NCBI RefSeq assembly: GCF_007858475.1
Contig: NZ_VIGX01000006.1
Location: 62,001 to 126,000, forward strand
Length of the DNA: 64,000 nucleotides
Reading direction: 5' to 3'
Source of the DNA: Tsukamurella conjunctivitidis
GTDB lineage: Bacteria > Actinomycetota > Actinomycetes > Mycobacteriales > Mycobacteriaceae
Each line of letters opens with the position of its first letter. Position 1 is the stretch's first letter. Shown here in pieces: positions 41,943 through 49,960 of this stretch. The notes beneath the pieces are model-generated. The model did not search any database. It saw only the letters and a program-made list of their open reading frames with translations, and was not told where the DNA came from. The position numbers and the translations under genes are program-made.

Positions 41943-44918
41943 GTGGTTGTCGTGACGACACCTCGTGCCGCGGGCATCCCCTCGCTGTCCCGCCGGGCAA
42001 AGATCCTCATCGCGTTGGCCGTGGTCCTGCTGGCGCTGCTGCTCATCGGTCCGCGGGTGGTGGACGTGATCACCGCCTTCCTCTGGTACGGCTCGCTGGG
42101 CCACGCCGGGGTGCTGCGGACGGTGCTGCTCTCGCGGCTCGGCCTGTTCGTGATCACCGGCGTGGTCCTGGCGCTGTTCACCTTCGCCGGGATGTGGCTG
42201 GCGTACCGGGTGCGGCCGGCGTTCCTGCCCTCGCCCACGGACGACCCGGTGGTCCGCTACCGCGCCGTGGTCACCAGCAAGCTGAAGACCTTCGCGATCG
42301 TGCCCGCGCTGCTCATCGGCCTCATCGCCGGCATCTTCGGGCAGGCGTCGTGGCAGCAGGTGCTCCTGTTCTTCAACCGGCAGCCGTTCGGTGAGACCGA
42401 CGCCGAGTTCGGCATGGACATCGGCTTCTACGCCTTCACACTGCCCTTCATCGAGTTCGTCCTCGGCTTCCTGTTCGCCGGCCTCATCGTCATGTTCCTG
42501 GCGAACCTCGTGGCGCACTACGTCTTCGGCGGCATCCGCCTCGCAGGCCGGGAGGGCTCCCTGTCGCGGGGTGCGCGCATCCAACTCGCGGCGATCGCCG
42601 GCGTCTTCCTGCTGACGAAGGCCGTGGCGTACTGGTTCGACCGGTACGCGCTCGTGTACTCGAACCGCTCGCCCATGTTCACGGGCGCCAACTACACCGA
42701 CATCCACGCCATGCTGCCGGCGAAGGCGATCCTCACCGGCATCGCGATCATCTGCGCGGCCGCCTTCTTCTTCGGCATCGTGCTGCGGGATCTGCGGGTC
42801 CCCGCGATCGCGACGGTGCTCATGCTGTTCTCCTCGCTGGTGGTCGGCGTCGGCTGGCCCACCGCGGTCCAGACCTTCTCGGTCGGCCCCAACGCGGAGA
42901 AGGAGCTGCCGTACATCGCCCGCAACATCGCGGCCACCCAGGAGGCCTACGGCCTCGCGAGTGCCAAGTACGAGAAATCGGACCCGAAGGCGTCCCCGGA
43001 TGCGCTGCAGACGCTCACCGCGAAGGACGCTCCGTCGCTGCAGAACGTGCGCCTGCTCGACCCGAACGTCGTCTCGCAGGCCTTCTCGAACTTCGGCGGG
43101 CTCAAGGACTACTACCGCCTCACCGGCAAGCTCTCGGTCGACCGCTACGAGGTGGACGGCAACCTCACCAACGTGCTCCTCGCGCCGATCGAGCTCGACC
43201 CGAGCAAGACCCCGTCCGACTGGACCTCGCGGCACATGGTCTACACCCACGGCAACGGGCTGATCACCGCGCCCGCCGGCCAGGTGGACCAGGTGGTCAG
43301 CGAGAGCGGCCGCGATGCCGTGAACAACAACAACGCGGGCGGCCAGCCCGTGTTCACGCGCAACGGCGTGGCCGGCAGCAAGCCCGTCACGCAGCCGCGG
43401 ATCTACTACGGCGAGATCATCGGCTCCGACCCCGGCTTCTACTCCGTCGTGGGCAGCACGGGCGATCCGCGCGAGCTCGACAGCGACACCGAGCGCTCGC
43501 GCTACGAGGGCGAGGGCGGTGTGGGCATCGGCAACTGGTTCACCCGCCTCGCCTACGCGATCAAGTTCACCGAGCGGAACATCCTGCTCAACGGGAACAT
43601 CGGGCCGGACTCGAAGATCATCTACCAGCGCGATCCGCGCGACCGGGTCAAGCAGCTCGCGCCCTTCCTCACCGTCGACACGAAGACCTACCCGATGGTC
43701 GATTCGCGCACCGGTCGGATCCTGTGGGTGGTCGACGGCTACACGACGCTGCCGAAGTACCCGTACGCGCAGCAGACCTCGCTGTCGGACGCCACGGGTT
43801 CGCGCCAGCAGAACACCCCCGGCCAGCAGGCGCAGCGCCGTCAGGTGGACGAGAAGGTGGGCTACATCCGCAACTCGGTGAAGGCCACCGTCGACGCCTA
43901 CGACGGCTCGGTACACCTGTACCAGGTGGACGACGACGACCCGGTCCTCAACGCCTGGAAGAACGTCTTCCCCGGTGTGATCGAGCCGCAGAGCTCCGTG
44001 CCCGCGGAGGTCGCGCAGCACTTCCGCTACCCGCAGGACCTGTTCGAGGTGCAGCGCTTCCTGCTGCAGAAGTACCACACGTCGGACCCCGACACCTTCC
44101 GCCGGCAGAACGACGTCTGGCAGGCCGCCGCGGCTCCGAACGAGACGCCCGACAAGGACGGCCTGCAGTCGCCGTACTACTCCGTGGGTGCGGCCCCCGG
44201 TGGCGGCCCCGCGCAGTTCCAGCTGTCGTCGATCCTGCAGGCGAAGGACCAGCCCTACCTGGCGGGCCTCGTCTCGGTCGCCGCGGAGGGCGAGGACGCG
44301 GGCCGGCTGCTGGTGCGCGACATGCGCGAGCTGCCCGGCCGCCGGACGCCCGGGCCGATGCAGGCGGCCGACCTGATCAAGGGCGCACCGCCCGTGGTGG
44401 CGGACAACGCCAACATCCAGGCGCTGAACCCGCGCTTCGGCAACCTCCAGGCGATCGCGCTCGCGAACGGCGGCCTCACCTACGTCTGGCCCATGTACGC
44501 GCAGTCGACCGGGGAGAAGGCCGCGCCCAAGCTGATCAAGGTGCTCAGCCTCAACCCGGTCACCGGCGGAGCGGGCTACCGTCCGACGGTGGCGGCCTCG
44601 CTCAGCGACGCCGGCTACAAGGGCGTCGACGCGGCGCTCGCGACGGCCGCCACGGGCGTCTCGGGCCCCACTCAGGGGCAGACGGTGCCCGGCGGGCAGC
44701 AGCCCGGCCCGAGCGAGCCGCCCGCGCAGGCGACGGTGCCCGGGGGCGACACCCCGGAGGTGCAGGCCGCGGTGAAGGCCGTCTCCGACGCCTGGGGGTC
44801 GGTGCTCTCCGCACAGCGCTCCGGCGATCAGGTCGCCGTCGGCCAGGCCATGAAGCAGCTCGGTGACGCGATCACCAAGCTGCAGGCGGCCGAGTCGAAG
44901 GCGCGGGGCGGCAACTGA
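41943..44918 (+). CDS. UPF0182-family large membrane protein (Rv3193c type)
   Basis: A 991-residue protein with seven predicted membrane helices in the first ~330 residues, then a large extracytoplasmic domain (~600 residues) and a Pro/Gly/Gln-rich tail before a final helix. Family stretches include ITAFLWYGSLGHAGVLRTVL, DIGFYAFTLPF, and VDGYTTLPKYPYAQQ. The function is unknown; the family is nearly universal in Actinobacteria. The first start is GTG 41943, but GTG 41952 (reading TTPRAAGIPSLSRRAK) is an equally good choice, and neither has a strong ribosome site. Followed by a strong hairpin. Confidence 0.9.
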   Translation: MVVVTTPRAAGIPSLSRRAKILIALAVVLLALLLIGPRVVDVITAFLWYGSLGHAGVLRTVLLSRLGLFVITGVVLALFTFAGMWLAYRVRPAFLPSPTDDPVVRYRAVVTSKLKTFAIVPALLIGLIAGIFGQASWQQVLLFFNRQPFGETDAEFGMDIGFYAFTLPFIEFVLGFLFAGLIVMFLANLVAHYVFGGIRLAGREGSLSRGARIQLAAIAGVFLLTKAVAYWFDRYALVYSNRSPMFTGANYTDIHAMLPAKAILTGIAIICAAAFFFGIVLRDLRVPAIATVLMLFSSLVVGVGWPTAVQTFSVGPNAEKELPYIARNIAATQEAYGLASAKYEKSDPKASPDALQTLTAKDAPSLQNVRLLDPNVVSQAFSNFGGLKDYYRLTGKLSVDRYEVDGNLTNVLLAPIELDPSKTPSDWTSRHMVYTHGNGLITAPAGQVDQVVSESGRDAVNNNNAGGQPVFTRNGVAGSKPVTQPRIYYGEIIGSDPGFYSVVGSTGDPRELDSDTERSRYEGEGGVGIGNWFTRLAYAIKFTERNILLNGNIGPDSKIIYQRDPRDRVKQLAPFLTVDTKTYPMVDSRTGRILWVVDGYTTLPKYPYAQQTSLSDATGSRQQNTPGQQAQRRQVDEKVGYIRNSVKATVDAYDGSVHLYQVDDDDPVLNAWKNVFPGVIEPQSSVPAEVAQHFRYPQDLFEVQRFLLQKYHTSDPDTFRRQNDVWQAAAAPNETPDKDGLQSPYYSVGAAPGGGPAQFQLSSILQAKDQPYLAGLVSVAAEGEDAGRLLVRDMRELPGRRTPGPMQAADLIKGAPPVVADNANIQALNPRFGNLQAIALANGGLTYVWPMYAQSTGEKAAPKLIKVLSLNPVTGGAGYRPTVAASLSDAGYKGVDAALATAATGVSGPTQGQTVPGGQQPGPSEPPAQATVPGGDTPEVQAAVKAVSDAWGSVLSAQRSGDQVAVGQAMKQLGDAITKLQAAESKARGGN

Positions 44919-44924
44919 TCCCGG

Positions 44925-44965
44925 CTCCCGGGCCGGGGCCGACGATGTCGAGACCGGCCCGGGAG
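44925..44965 (+). terminator. Terminator of the UPF0182 gene
   Basis: A perfect 12-bp stem, CTCCCGGGCCGG (44925-44936) with CCGGCCCGGGAG (44954-44965), 17-nt loop, immediately after the stop. No T-run follows, typical of GC-rich actinobacteria. Confidence 0.7.
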
Positions 44966-44987
44966 ACGAGCGTCACGTTCAACTGAT

Positions 44988-45017
44988 TTGCACATCGTGA
45001 GCGCATTCCAGTAACGT
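44988..45017 (+). promoter_or_regulatory. Promoter of tRNA-fMet
   Basis: TTGCAC (44988-44993) and TAACGT (45012-45017), 18-bp spacing, lie 14 bp upstream of the tRNA. Both boxes match the sigma-70-type consensus well. Confidence 0.65.
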
Positions 45018-45030
45018 GGTGTTCACCCGA

Positions 45031-45104
45031 CGCGGGGTGGAGCAGCTCGGTAGCTCGCTGGGCTCATAACCCAGAGGTCGCAGGTTCAAATCCTGTCCCC
45101 GCTA
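45031..45104 (+). tRNA. Initiator tRNA-fMet (CAT anticodon)
   Basis: The 74-nt sequence folds as a tRNA: acceptor CGCGGGG with CCCCGCT, D-arm AGCAGCTCGGTAGCTC, anticodon arm CTGGG-CTCATAA-CCCAG, and T-arm GCAGG-TTCAAAT-CCTGT. It has an unpaired first position (C1 opposite T72) and three consecutive G-C pairs in the anticodon stem (GGG/CCC), the two marks of initiator tRNA. The discriminator is A at 45104. CCA is not encoded (CTA follows). A strong terminator comes after. Confidence 0.95.
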
Positions 45105-45112
45105 CTAGGTCG

Positions 45113-45140
45113 AAGGCCCCCGGAGAAATCCGGGGGCCTT
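45113..45140 (+). terminator. Terminator of tRNA-fMet
   Basis: A perfect 12-bp stem (AAGGCCCCCGGA with its complement) capped by a GAAA tetraloop and followed by TTTCGC. The most classical intrinsic terminator in the window. Confidence 0.9.
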
Positions 45141-45224
45141 TCGCATTCCCGGGCCTGTGCGCGTCGCCGAGATCGATCCGCAGCAGCTCGCCGGTTCAAC
45201 ACTGCCGCCGCGGATGACGACGCG

Positions 45225-45659
45225 GTGCGCTCTCAGATCCTTCAGGAGCTCCTCGGCGGCATCGGCGAGGGTTCCTGGGTGATGCCGCGGTTCCAGTGCG
45301 ACTACGGGGCGCACATCGCCATCGGAGCCAACAGCTTCCTCAACTACGACGCGATCCTCATGGACTGCGCGCCGATCACCATCGGCGACGACTGCTCGAT
45401 CGGCCCGCGGGTGCAACTGCTCACCGCGCTGCACCCCGTCGACGACCACGCCGCGCGGCGGGCGCGGTGGGAGACCGCCGAACCGATCACGATCGGTGAC
45501 AACGTGTGGTTCGGCGGCGGCGTGATCGTCTGTCCGGGGGTCACGATCGGCCGGAACACCGTGATCGGCGCCGGCAGCGTCGTGACGCGGGACATCCCGG
45601 ATCACGTCGCGGCCGTCGGTAATCCTTGTCGGGTGGTACGGGAGCTCTCGGGCGAGTGA
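45225..45659 (+). CDS. 5'-truncated maltose/galactoside O-acetyltransferase-type hexapeptide protein
   Basis: The 144 residues from the GTG at 45225 form a left-handed beta-helix acetyltransferase of the NodL/LacA/Maa type: GAHIAIGANSFLNYDAILMD, CAPITIGDDCSIGPRVQLLT with the catalytic His in ALHPVDDH, then ITIGDNVWFGGGVIVCPGVT. The full-length family is about 185-200 residues. The missing N-terminal helical domain is recognisable in frame upstream (RRFNTAAADDDAV, 45189-45227), but no start codon exists before the frame runs into the tRNA terminator. The gene has therefore lost its start and ~40 residues, or now starts internally without a clear ribosome site. Probably a recent pseudogene or a shortened enzyme. 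Confidence 0.7.
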   Translation: MRSQILQELLGGIGEGSWVMPRFQCDYGAHIAIGANSFLNYDAILMDCAPITIGDDCSIGPRVQLLTALHPVDDHAARRARWETAEPITIGDNVWFGGGVIVCPGVTIGRNTVIGAGSVVTRDIPDHVAAVGNPCRVVRELSGE

Positions 45660-45675
45660 ATCCGGGTGGGCCTGC

Positions 45676-46065
45676 TCAGCAGCGGTAGGAGTTGTCCGCC
45701 CCGACCGACTTCACGGTGGGCTTCTTCGGTCCGGAGCAGGTGATCGTGTTGTCGTGGCCGCTCACGTCCACCGACGCCGCGGAGCCGAGCGTGATCGAAT
45801 TGCCGCTACCGATCACCCGGAGCGCGGTGACGTCGCGCAGTGTGAGGGTGTTGTCGTGGCCGTTCACCTCGACACGCTTGCACGCGGAGGTGAAGACGAT
45901 CGCGTTGTCGGAGCCGATCAGCTTCACGTCGTCGTTGCAGGCCAGCGTGCGCACCTGGTCGTGACCGCTCAGGTCGATCCGGGCGGTGGCCATGGGCGCG
46001 GCGACGGTGCCGGCGAGCACGGCGGCGGCCGCGGCGGCGGCGAAGCGGGCGAGGGATGTGCGCAT
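45676..46065 (-). CDS. Secreted DUF3060-type repeat protein
   Basis: A 129-residue exported protein. A signal peptide (TSLARFAAAAAAAVLAGTVA) is followed by cleavage near ATA-RI. The mature part is a run of four short repeats: LIGSDNAIVF, VNGHDNTLTL, VIGSGNSITL, VSGHDNTITC. Each is a strand ending in a D/G-N turn, like the rungs of a small beta-solenoid. Four cysteines could form disulfides. The family (DUF3060) is common in mycobacteria and uncharacterised. Monocistronic, converging on the acetyltransferase remnant. Confidence 0.85.
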   Translation of the reverse strand: MRTSLARFAAAAAAAVLAGTVAAPMATARIDLSGHDQVRTLACNDDVKLIGSDNAIVFTSACKRVEVNGHDNTLTLRDVTALRVIGSGNSITLGSAASVDVSGHDNTITCSGPKKPTVKSVGADNSYRC

Positions 46066-46224
46066 GTCAGTCGTCCTTCTGCAACGTGCGATCGGGGCGA
46101 AACGGACACTACCGGGTTCCGATCACGCTGATCGGGACGGTTCCGATCGTGTGACGCGTTCGGCAGAGTCTCCAGGCATGCCCGGACGAGTACCCTCGTC
46201 CGACTTCAGCCGCAGGAGAGACAC

Positions 46225-47178
46225 ATGCCCACCCTCGTCATCGTCGCGTTCGTCGGGCTGCTCGGACAGCTCGTCGACGGGAGCCTCGGCATGGCCTTCG
46301 GCGTCACCGCCACGACCTTCCTCGTCGCGCTGACGACGCTCTCTCCGGCCGCCATCAGCGCGACCATCCACCTCGCCGAGATCGGCACGAGCGCCGTCTC
46401 CGGTGCCTCGCACTGGCGCTTCGGCAACGTCGACTGGAAGGTCGTGCGCCGCATCGGCATCCCCGGCGCGATCGGCGCCTTCGCCGGTGCGACGGTGCTG
46501 TCGAACCTCTCCACCGAGGTCGCCAAGCCCCTGATGTCCACCATCCTGCTGCTGCTCGGCCTGTACGTGCTGCTGCGCTTCACCTTCCGCGGCATCGACA
46601 CCAAGAACCTGGGCAAGCCGCTCAAGTCGCGGTTCCTGGCGCCGCTGGGCCTCTTCGGTGGGTTCGTCGACGCCACCGGCGGCGGCGGGTGGGGCCCGGT
46701 CGGCACGCCGGCGCTGCTGGCCTCCGGCCGGATGGAGCCGCGCAAGGTGGTCGGCACCATCGACACCAGTGAGTTCCTCATCGCGCTCGCCGCTTCGCTC
46801 GGCTTCCTGGCGAACCTCGGCGGCGAGGGCGTGAACTTCGCCTACGCCGGCGCGATCCTGCTCGGCGGCGTCATCGCCGCTCCCTTCGCCGCGTGGCTCG
46901 TGCGTCACTTCCCGCCCCGCCTCCTGGGCGCTTCCGTCGGCGGCCTGATCATCCTGACCAATGCCAGGACGCTCATGGGCAAGAGTGCTCTCGCCCTCGA
47001 TCCCGGTGTCCAGCGCGTGGTCTACATCCTGATCGTCGCGGGCTGGATCGCAGCCTTCGCGTACTCCTTCATCCAGTACCGCCGCGACGCGGTGCTCGAG
47101 TCCGCCGATTCCATCAGCGATCTCGCGGCCCGCAACGCGAGCATCGCCGAGGACCCGAAGGAACCGGTCCCCGCCTGA
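46225..47178 (+). CDS. TauE/SafE-family sulfite/sulfoacetate exporter-like permease
   Basis: A 317-residue permease with eight or so membrane helices. The N-terminal half (VGLLGQLVDGSLGMAFGVTA) and the mid-protein GGFVDATGGGGWGPVGTPAL loop are the duplicated family motif. TauE/SafE proteins move sulfite, sulfonates or other organic anions. The C-terminal ~30 residues are an acidic cytoplasmic tail. The ATG at 46225 follows GGAGAGA. Monocistronic with a strong terminator. Confidence 0.88.
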   Translation: MPTLVIVAFVGLLGQLVDGSLGMAFGVTATTFLVALTTLSPAAISATIHLAEIGTSAVSGASHWRFGNVDWKVVRRIGIPGAIGAFAGATVLSNLSTEVAKPLMSTILLLLGLYVLLRFTFRGIDTKNLGKPLKSRFLAPLGLFGGFVDATGGGGWGPVGTPALLASGRMEPRKVVGTIDTSEFLIALAASLGFLANLGGEGVNFAYAGAILLGGVIAAPFAAWLVRHFPPRLLGASVGGLIILTNARTLMGKSALALDPGVQRVVYILIVAGWIAAFAYSFIQYRRDAVLESADSISDLAARNASIAEDPKEPVPA

Positions 47179-47190
47179 TTCCGGATTCCC

Positions 47191-47235
47191 AGCGCGGTGG
47201 ATGGTGCTCGCTCAGCGGGCACGATCCACCGCGCT
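47191..47235 (+). terminator. Terminator of the TauE/SafE gene
   Basis: AGCGCGGTGGAT (47191-47202) pairs perfectly with ATCCACCGCGCT (47224-47235); GTGC/GCAC inside extends the stem. It lies 12 bp after the stop. Confidence 0.75.
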
Positions 47236-47265
47236 GCGTCGTGCGCGGCTCCGTAGGCTGACGAC

Positions 47266-47736
47266 ATGGCTGTCTGGATCGCCGACCCGGCGCGCGATGC
47301 GGCGCTCGTCGCCGCCCTGCGCACGACCTGGGCCGTCACCGCGGGCCACGACCCGGCCCCCGATGACGACGATCTCGTCGACCGGATCCGGGACTGGTGG
47401 GAATTCGACCGGCGCACGGTGCTCCTGTCGGGTGACAGGGGACATCGCGGGGCCGCGGGAATGGTGACGCTGCACGAGTACCGCCGGATGCCCATGCCCG
47501 GTGCGGATTCGACGGCGTGGGGTTACGTCGGCCACCTCTTCGTCCTGCCCACTGCGCGCCGGGAGGGCCACGGACGCGCGCTCGTCGAGGCGGTCCAGCG
47601 GGCCGCGCATGACCGCGGCTACCGGAGGCTCGTGCTCTCGCCCAGCGAGGAATCGGTCCCGCTCTACCGCCGCAGCGGTTTCCGCGCGGCGGACGAGCTC
47701 ATGGTGTGGGAGCCGGACCCCGGTTCCACGTCGTGA
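47266..47736 (+). CDS. GNAT-family N-acetyltransferase
   Basis: A 156-residue GNAT acetyltransferase. The acetyl-CoA-binding motif A is GHLFVLPTARREGHGRALVE, a Q/RxxGxG/A variant with RREGHG. Motif B (RRLVLSPSEESVPLYRRSGF) completes the fold. The acceptor is unknown. It starts 30 bp after the terminator hairpin. It overlaps the converging MFS gene by 38 bp at the 3' ends, which may couple their expression antagonistically. Confidence 0.88.
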   Translation: MAVWIADPARDAALVAALRTTWAVTAGHDPAPDDDDLVDRIRDWWEFDRRTVLLSGDRGHRGAAGMVTLHEYRRMPMPGADSTAWGYVGHLFVLPTARREGHGRALVEAVQRAAHDRGYRRLVLSPSEESVPLYRRSGFRAADELMVWEPDPGSTS

Positions 47737-48937
47737 GCGATCGCGGCCCCGCACCCACATCCAACGCGCGGATCAGTACGGCGCAGCCGATCCCGGAGAG
47801 CACCATCCCGATCGTGAAGGTCGGCGCGTACCCCAGCAGGTCGCCCGAGACCCCGCCCGCGAAGCCCGCCGCACCCTGCGCCGCCACCACGGCGCACGCC
47901 AGCAGCGTGTAGTCCGCCCCGGCGTGATCGCGCTCGCTGGCGTCCATCATGAGCGTGAACAGCGCGACGGTGGCCGCACCGCCGAAGACGTGCTCGGTGA
48001 GGTTGGCGGCCACGACCATGGGGAAGCCGCCGACGCCGAGTGCGGCGACGACGTACAGCGCGATGGTGACCGTCTGCGCGACGCCACCGACCAGCAGGGC
48101 GGAGCGGCGACCCCGCCGGAACGCCCACCAGCCGCCGAGCGCCGAGCCCACGAGCGCGCCCGCCGAACTGAGCGCGCCGCTCACGAGGGCGATCTCCGTG
48201 AGCGTGAGGCCCGCGTCGTGCAGGAACGGGCCGGCGATCGACGAGACCATCGCGTTGCCGAACTTGTAGGCCGCCAGGAGGCCGATCAGGGCGATCACCC
48301 CCGGCCGGCGTAGACGGTGCCACCACGCCCTGCTGAGGCCCTCGCGCCCGTGGGACTCGGCGGGGTCGCGCACGCCGTCGGAAGGCTCGTCCCGGGCCAG
48401 CAGGACGACGGGGACCGTGCACACGAGGATCAGGCCGCCCAAGGTGAGCAGGAGGACGCGCCAGCCGCCCTCGGCGTAGATCCACAGCAGCCCGCCGCCA
48501 CCGGCGATCATGCCGAGCCGGTAGGCGCCGGTCTGGATGCCGTTGCCGAGACCTCGTTCGCGAGGGCCCAGGAGGCGCACGGCGAGGCCGTCGGTCGCGA
48601 CGTCCTGTGTCGCCGCGAGCAGGTTGACGGCCGCGATGGCGACGAACAGCCACCGCAGCGATCCGGCCAGGTCCGTGGCGGCGAGCGCGAAGACCACCCC
48701 GGCGGAGCCGAGCTGCGTCGCCAGGAGCCATTGTCGGCGAGTGCCGATCCGGTCGACCGCGGGCGCCCACAGGAACTTCAGGCCCCACGGCAGGTAGAGG
48801 AGGGAGGTGAGGCTGATCGCGGTGAGTGAGAGGCCCGCATCTCGCAGCAGGACGGGGATCGCCTGGGTGAAGAAGCCGAACGGCAGCCCCTGGGCGAAGT
48901 ACAGCCCCGTCAGGAGGAGGAAGACGCGTAATCGCAC
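47699..48937 (-). CDS. MFS transporter, AmpG/PAT-like
   Basis: A 412-residue major facilitator with 12 helices. The N-terminus (FLLLTGLYFAQGLPFGFFTQ, AIPVLLRDAGLSLTAISLTS) strongly resembles the PAT/AmpG (muropeptide or acetyl-CoA) family: the Y-F-A-Q-G-L-P-x-G motif is diagnostic. WAPAVDRIGTRRQWL is the loop 2-3 motif, and DVATDGLAVRLL is another family mark. AmpG-type carriers import peptidoglycan fragments, and a cell-wall hydrolase gene lies next to it. The start is a GTG at 48937; the open frame continues upstream but loses protein character. Confidence 0.85.
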   Translation of the reverse strand: MRLRVFLLLTGLYFAQGLPFGFFTQAIPVLLRDAGLSLTAISLTSLLYLPWGLKFLWAPAVDRIGTRRQWLLATQLGSAGVVFALAATDLAGSLRWLFVAIAAVNLLAATQDVATDGLAVRLLGPRERGLGNGIQTGAYRLGMIAGGGGLLWIYAEGGWRVLLLTLGGLILVCTVPVVLLARDEPSDGVRDPAESHGREGLSRAWWHRLRRPGVIALIGLLAAYKFGNAMVSSIAGPFLHDAGLTLTEIALVSGALSSAGALVGSALGGWWAFRRGRRSALLVGGVAQTVTIALYVVAALGVGGFPMVVAANLTEHVFGGAATVALFTLMMDASERDHAGADYTLLACAVVAAQGAAGFAGGVSGDLLGYAPTFTIGMVLSGIGCAVLIRALDVGAGPRSLTTWNRGPAPTP

Positions 48938-49000
48938 TCCGCGATTCTGGCAGTCGGCGGCGGGGGAGGGGCGGCCAGGTCTCAGCGAGCGGGACACGAA

Positions 49001-49047
49001 AACGCCTGTGGCGGCCGATTCACGGGGAATCGACCGCCACAGGCGTT
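49001..49047 (-). terminator. Terminator of the rpf-like gene
   Basis: A perfect 14-bp stem, AACGCCTGTGGCGG (49001-49014) with CCGCCACAGGCGTT (49034-49047), and an inner CGATTC/GAATCG stem. Read on the minus strand it ends in GGCGTTTTCG, a short T-run, 23 bp after the rpf stop. Confidence 0.85.
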
Positions 49048-49070
49048 GATCGGAGATCGGTGGGTGCGGC

Positions 49071-49511
<441 letters not shown>

Positions 49512-49649
49512 TCAACGGCTCCGGCGACGTGGTGCGTCACGCTAGGAGCGGTCCGGCGCCCGAGGAAGATGCTCTCGTTGTGGCGGCGGGCCCACACATA
49601 CGCGGTGGTTCGTGGATTCAGTTTTGTTCCCGTGACCGGGTCGAGATGA

Positions 49650-49678
49650 ACACTAGGGGCCTATCGGCGCGGTGTCAT
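49650..49678 (-). promoter_or_regulatory. Putative promoter of the rpf-like gene
   Basis: On the minus strand, ATGACA (49678-49673) and TAGTGT (49655-49650) are 17 bp apart. This places transcription start near 49643, about 250 nt before the rpf TTG. A by-eye prediction. Confidence 0.5.
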
Positions 49679-49910
49679 CCTCGCCGCGAGAGGGTCGCGG
49701 TTTGATAACGCTTCGGTCACGATCGGCTGTGAGGACCGTAAGGCCAGGTCATCCGCGCGATCGCTAGCAATAGCTCGCATAGGCAATGACCTGCAGGAAG
49801 TGACGGCAATCACAGGCGGAATGTGGCTCGGGTCACCCGAGTGAAGGTTACGGAACGGTGTACGCGATGTCGGCCCGTAGCACCGGACCGGACGACGAAC
49901 GCGGCGGCGA

Positions 49911-49944
49911 CGGCTGCGCTGCCGTCGCCGCCGCCGTTCTGCGG
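49911..49944 (-). terminator. Probable terminator of the mmpL-TGT gene
   Basis: Perfect 14-bp arms GCGGCGGCGACGGC and GCCGTCGCCGCCGC around TGCGCT, 17 bp after the stop on the minus strand. Confidence 0.6.
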
Positions 49945-49960
49945 GGCTCTCGTGGGGCTC

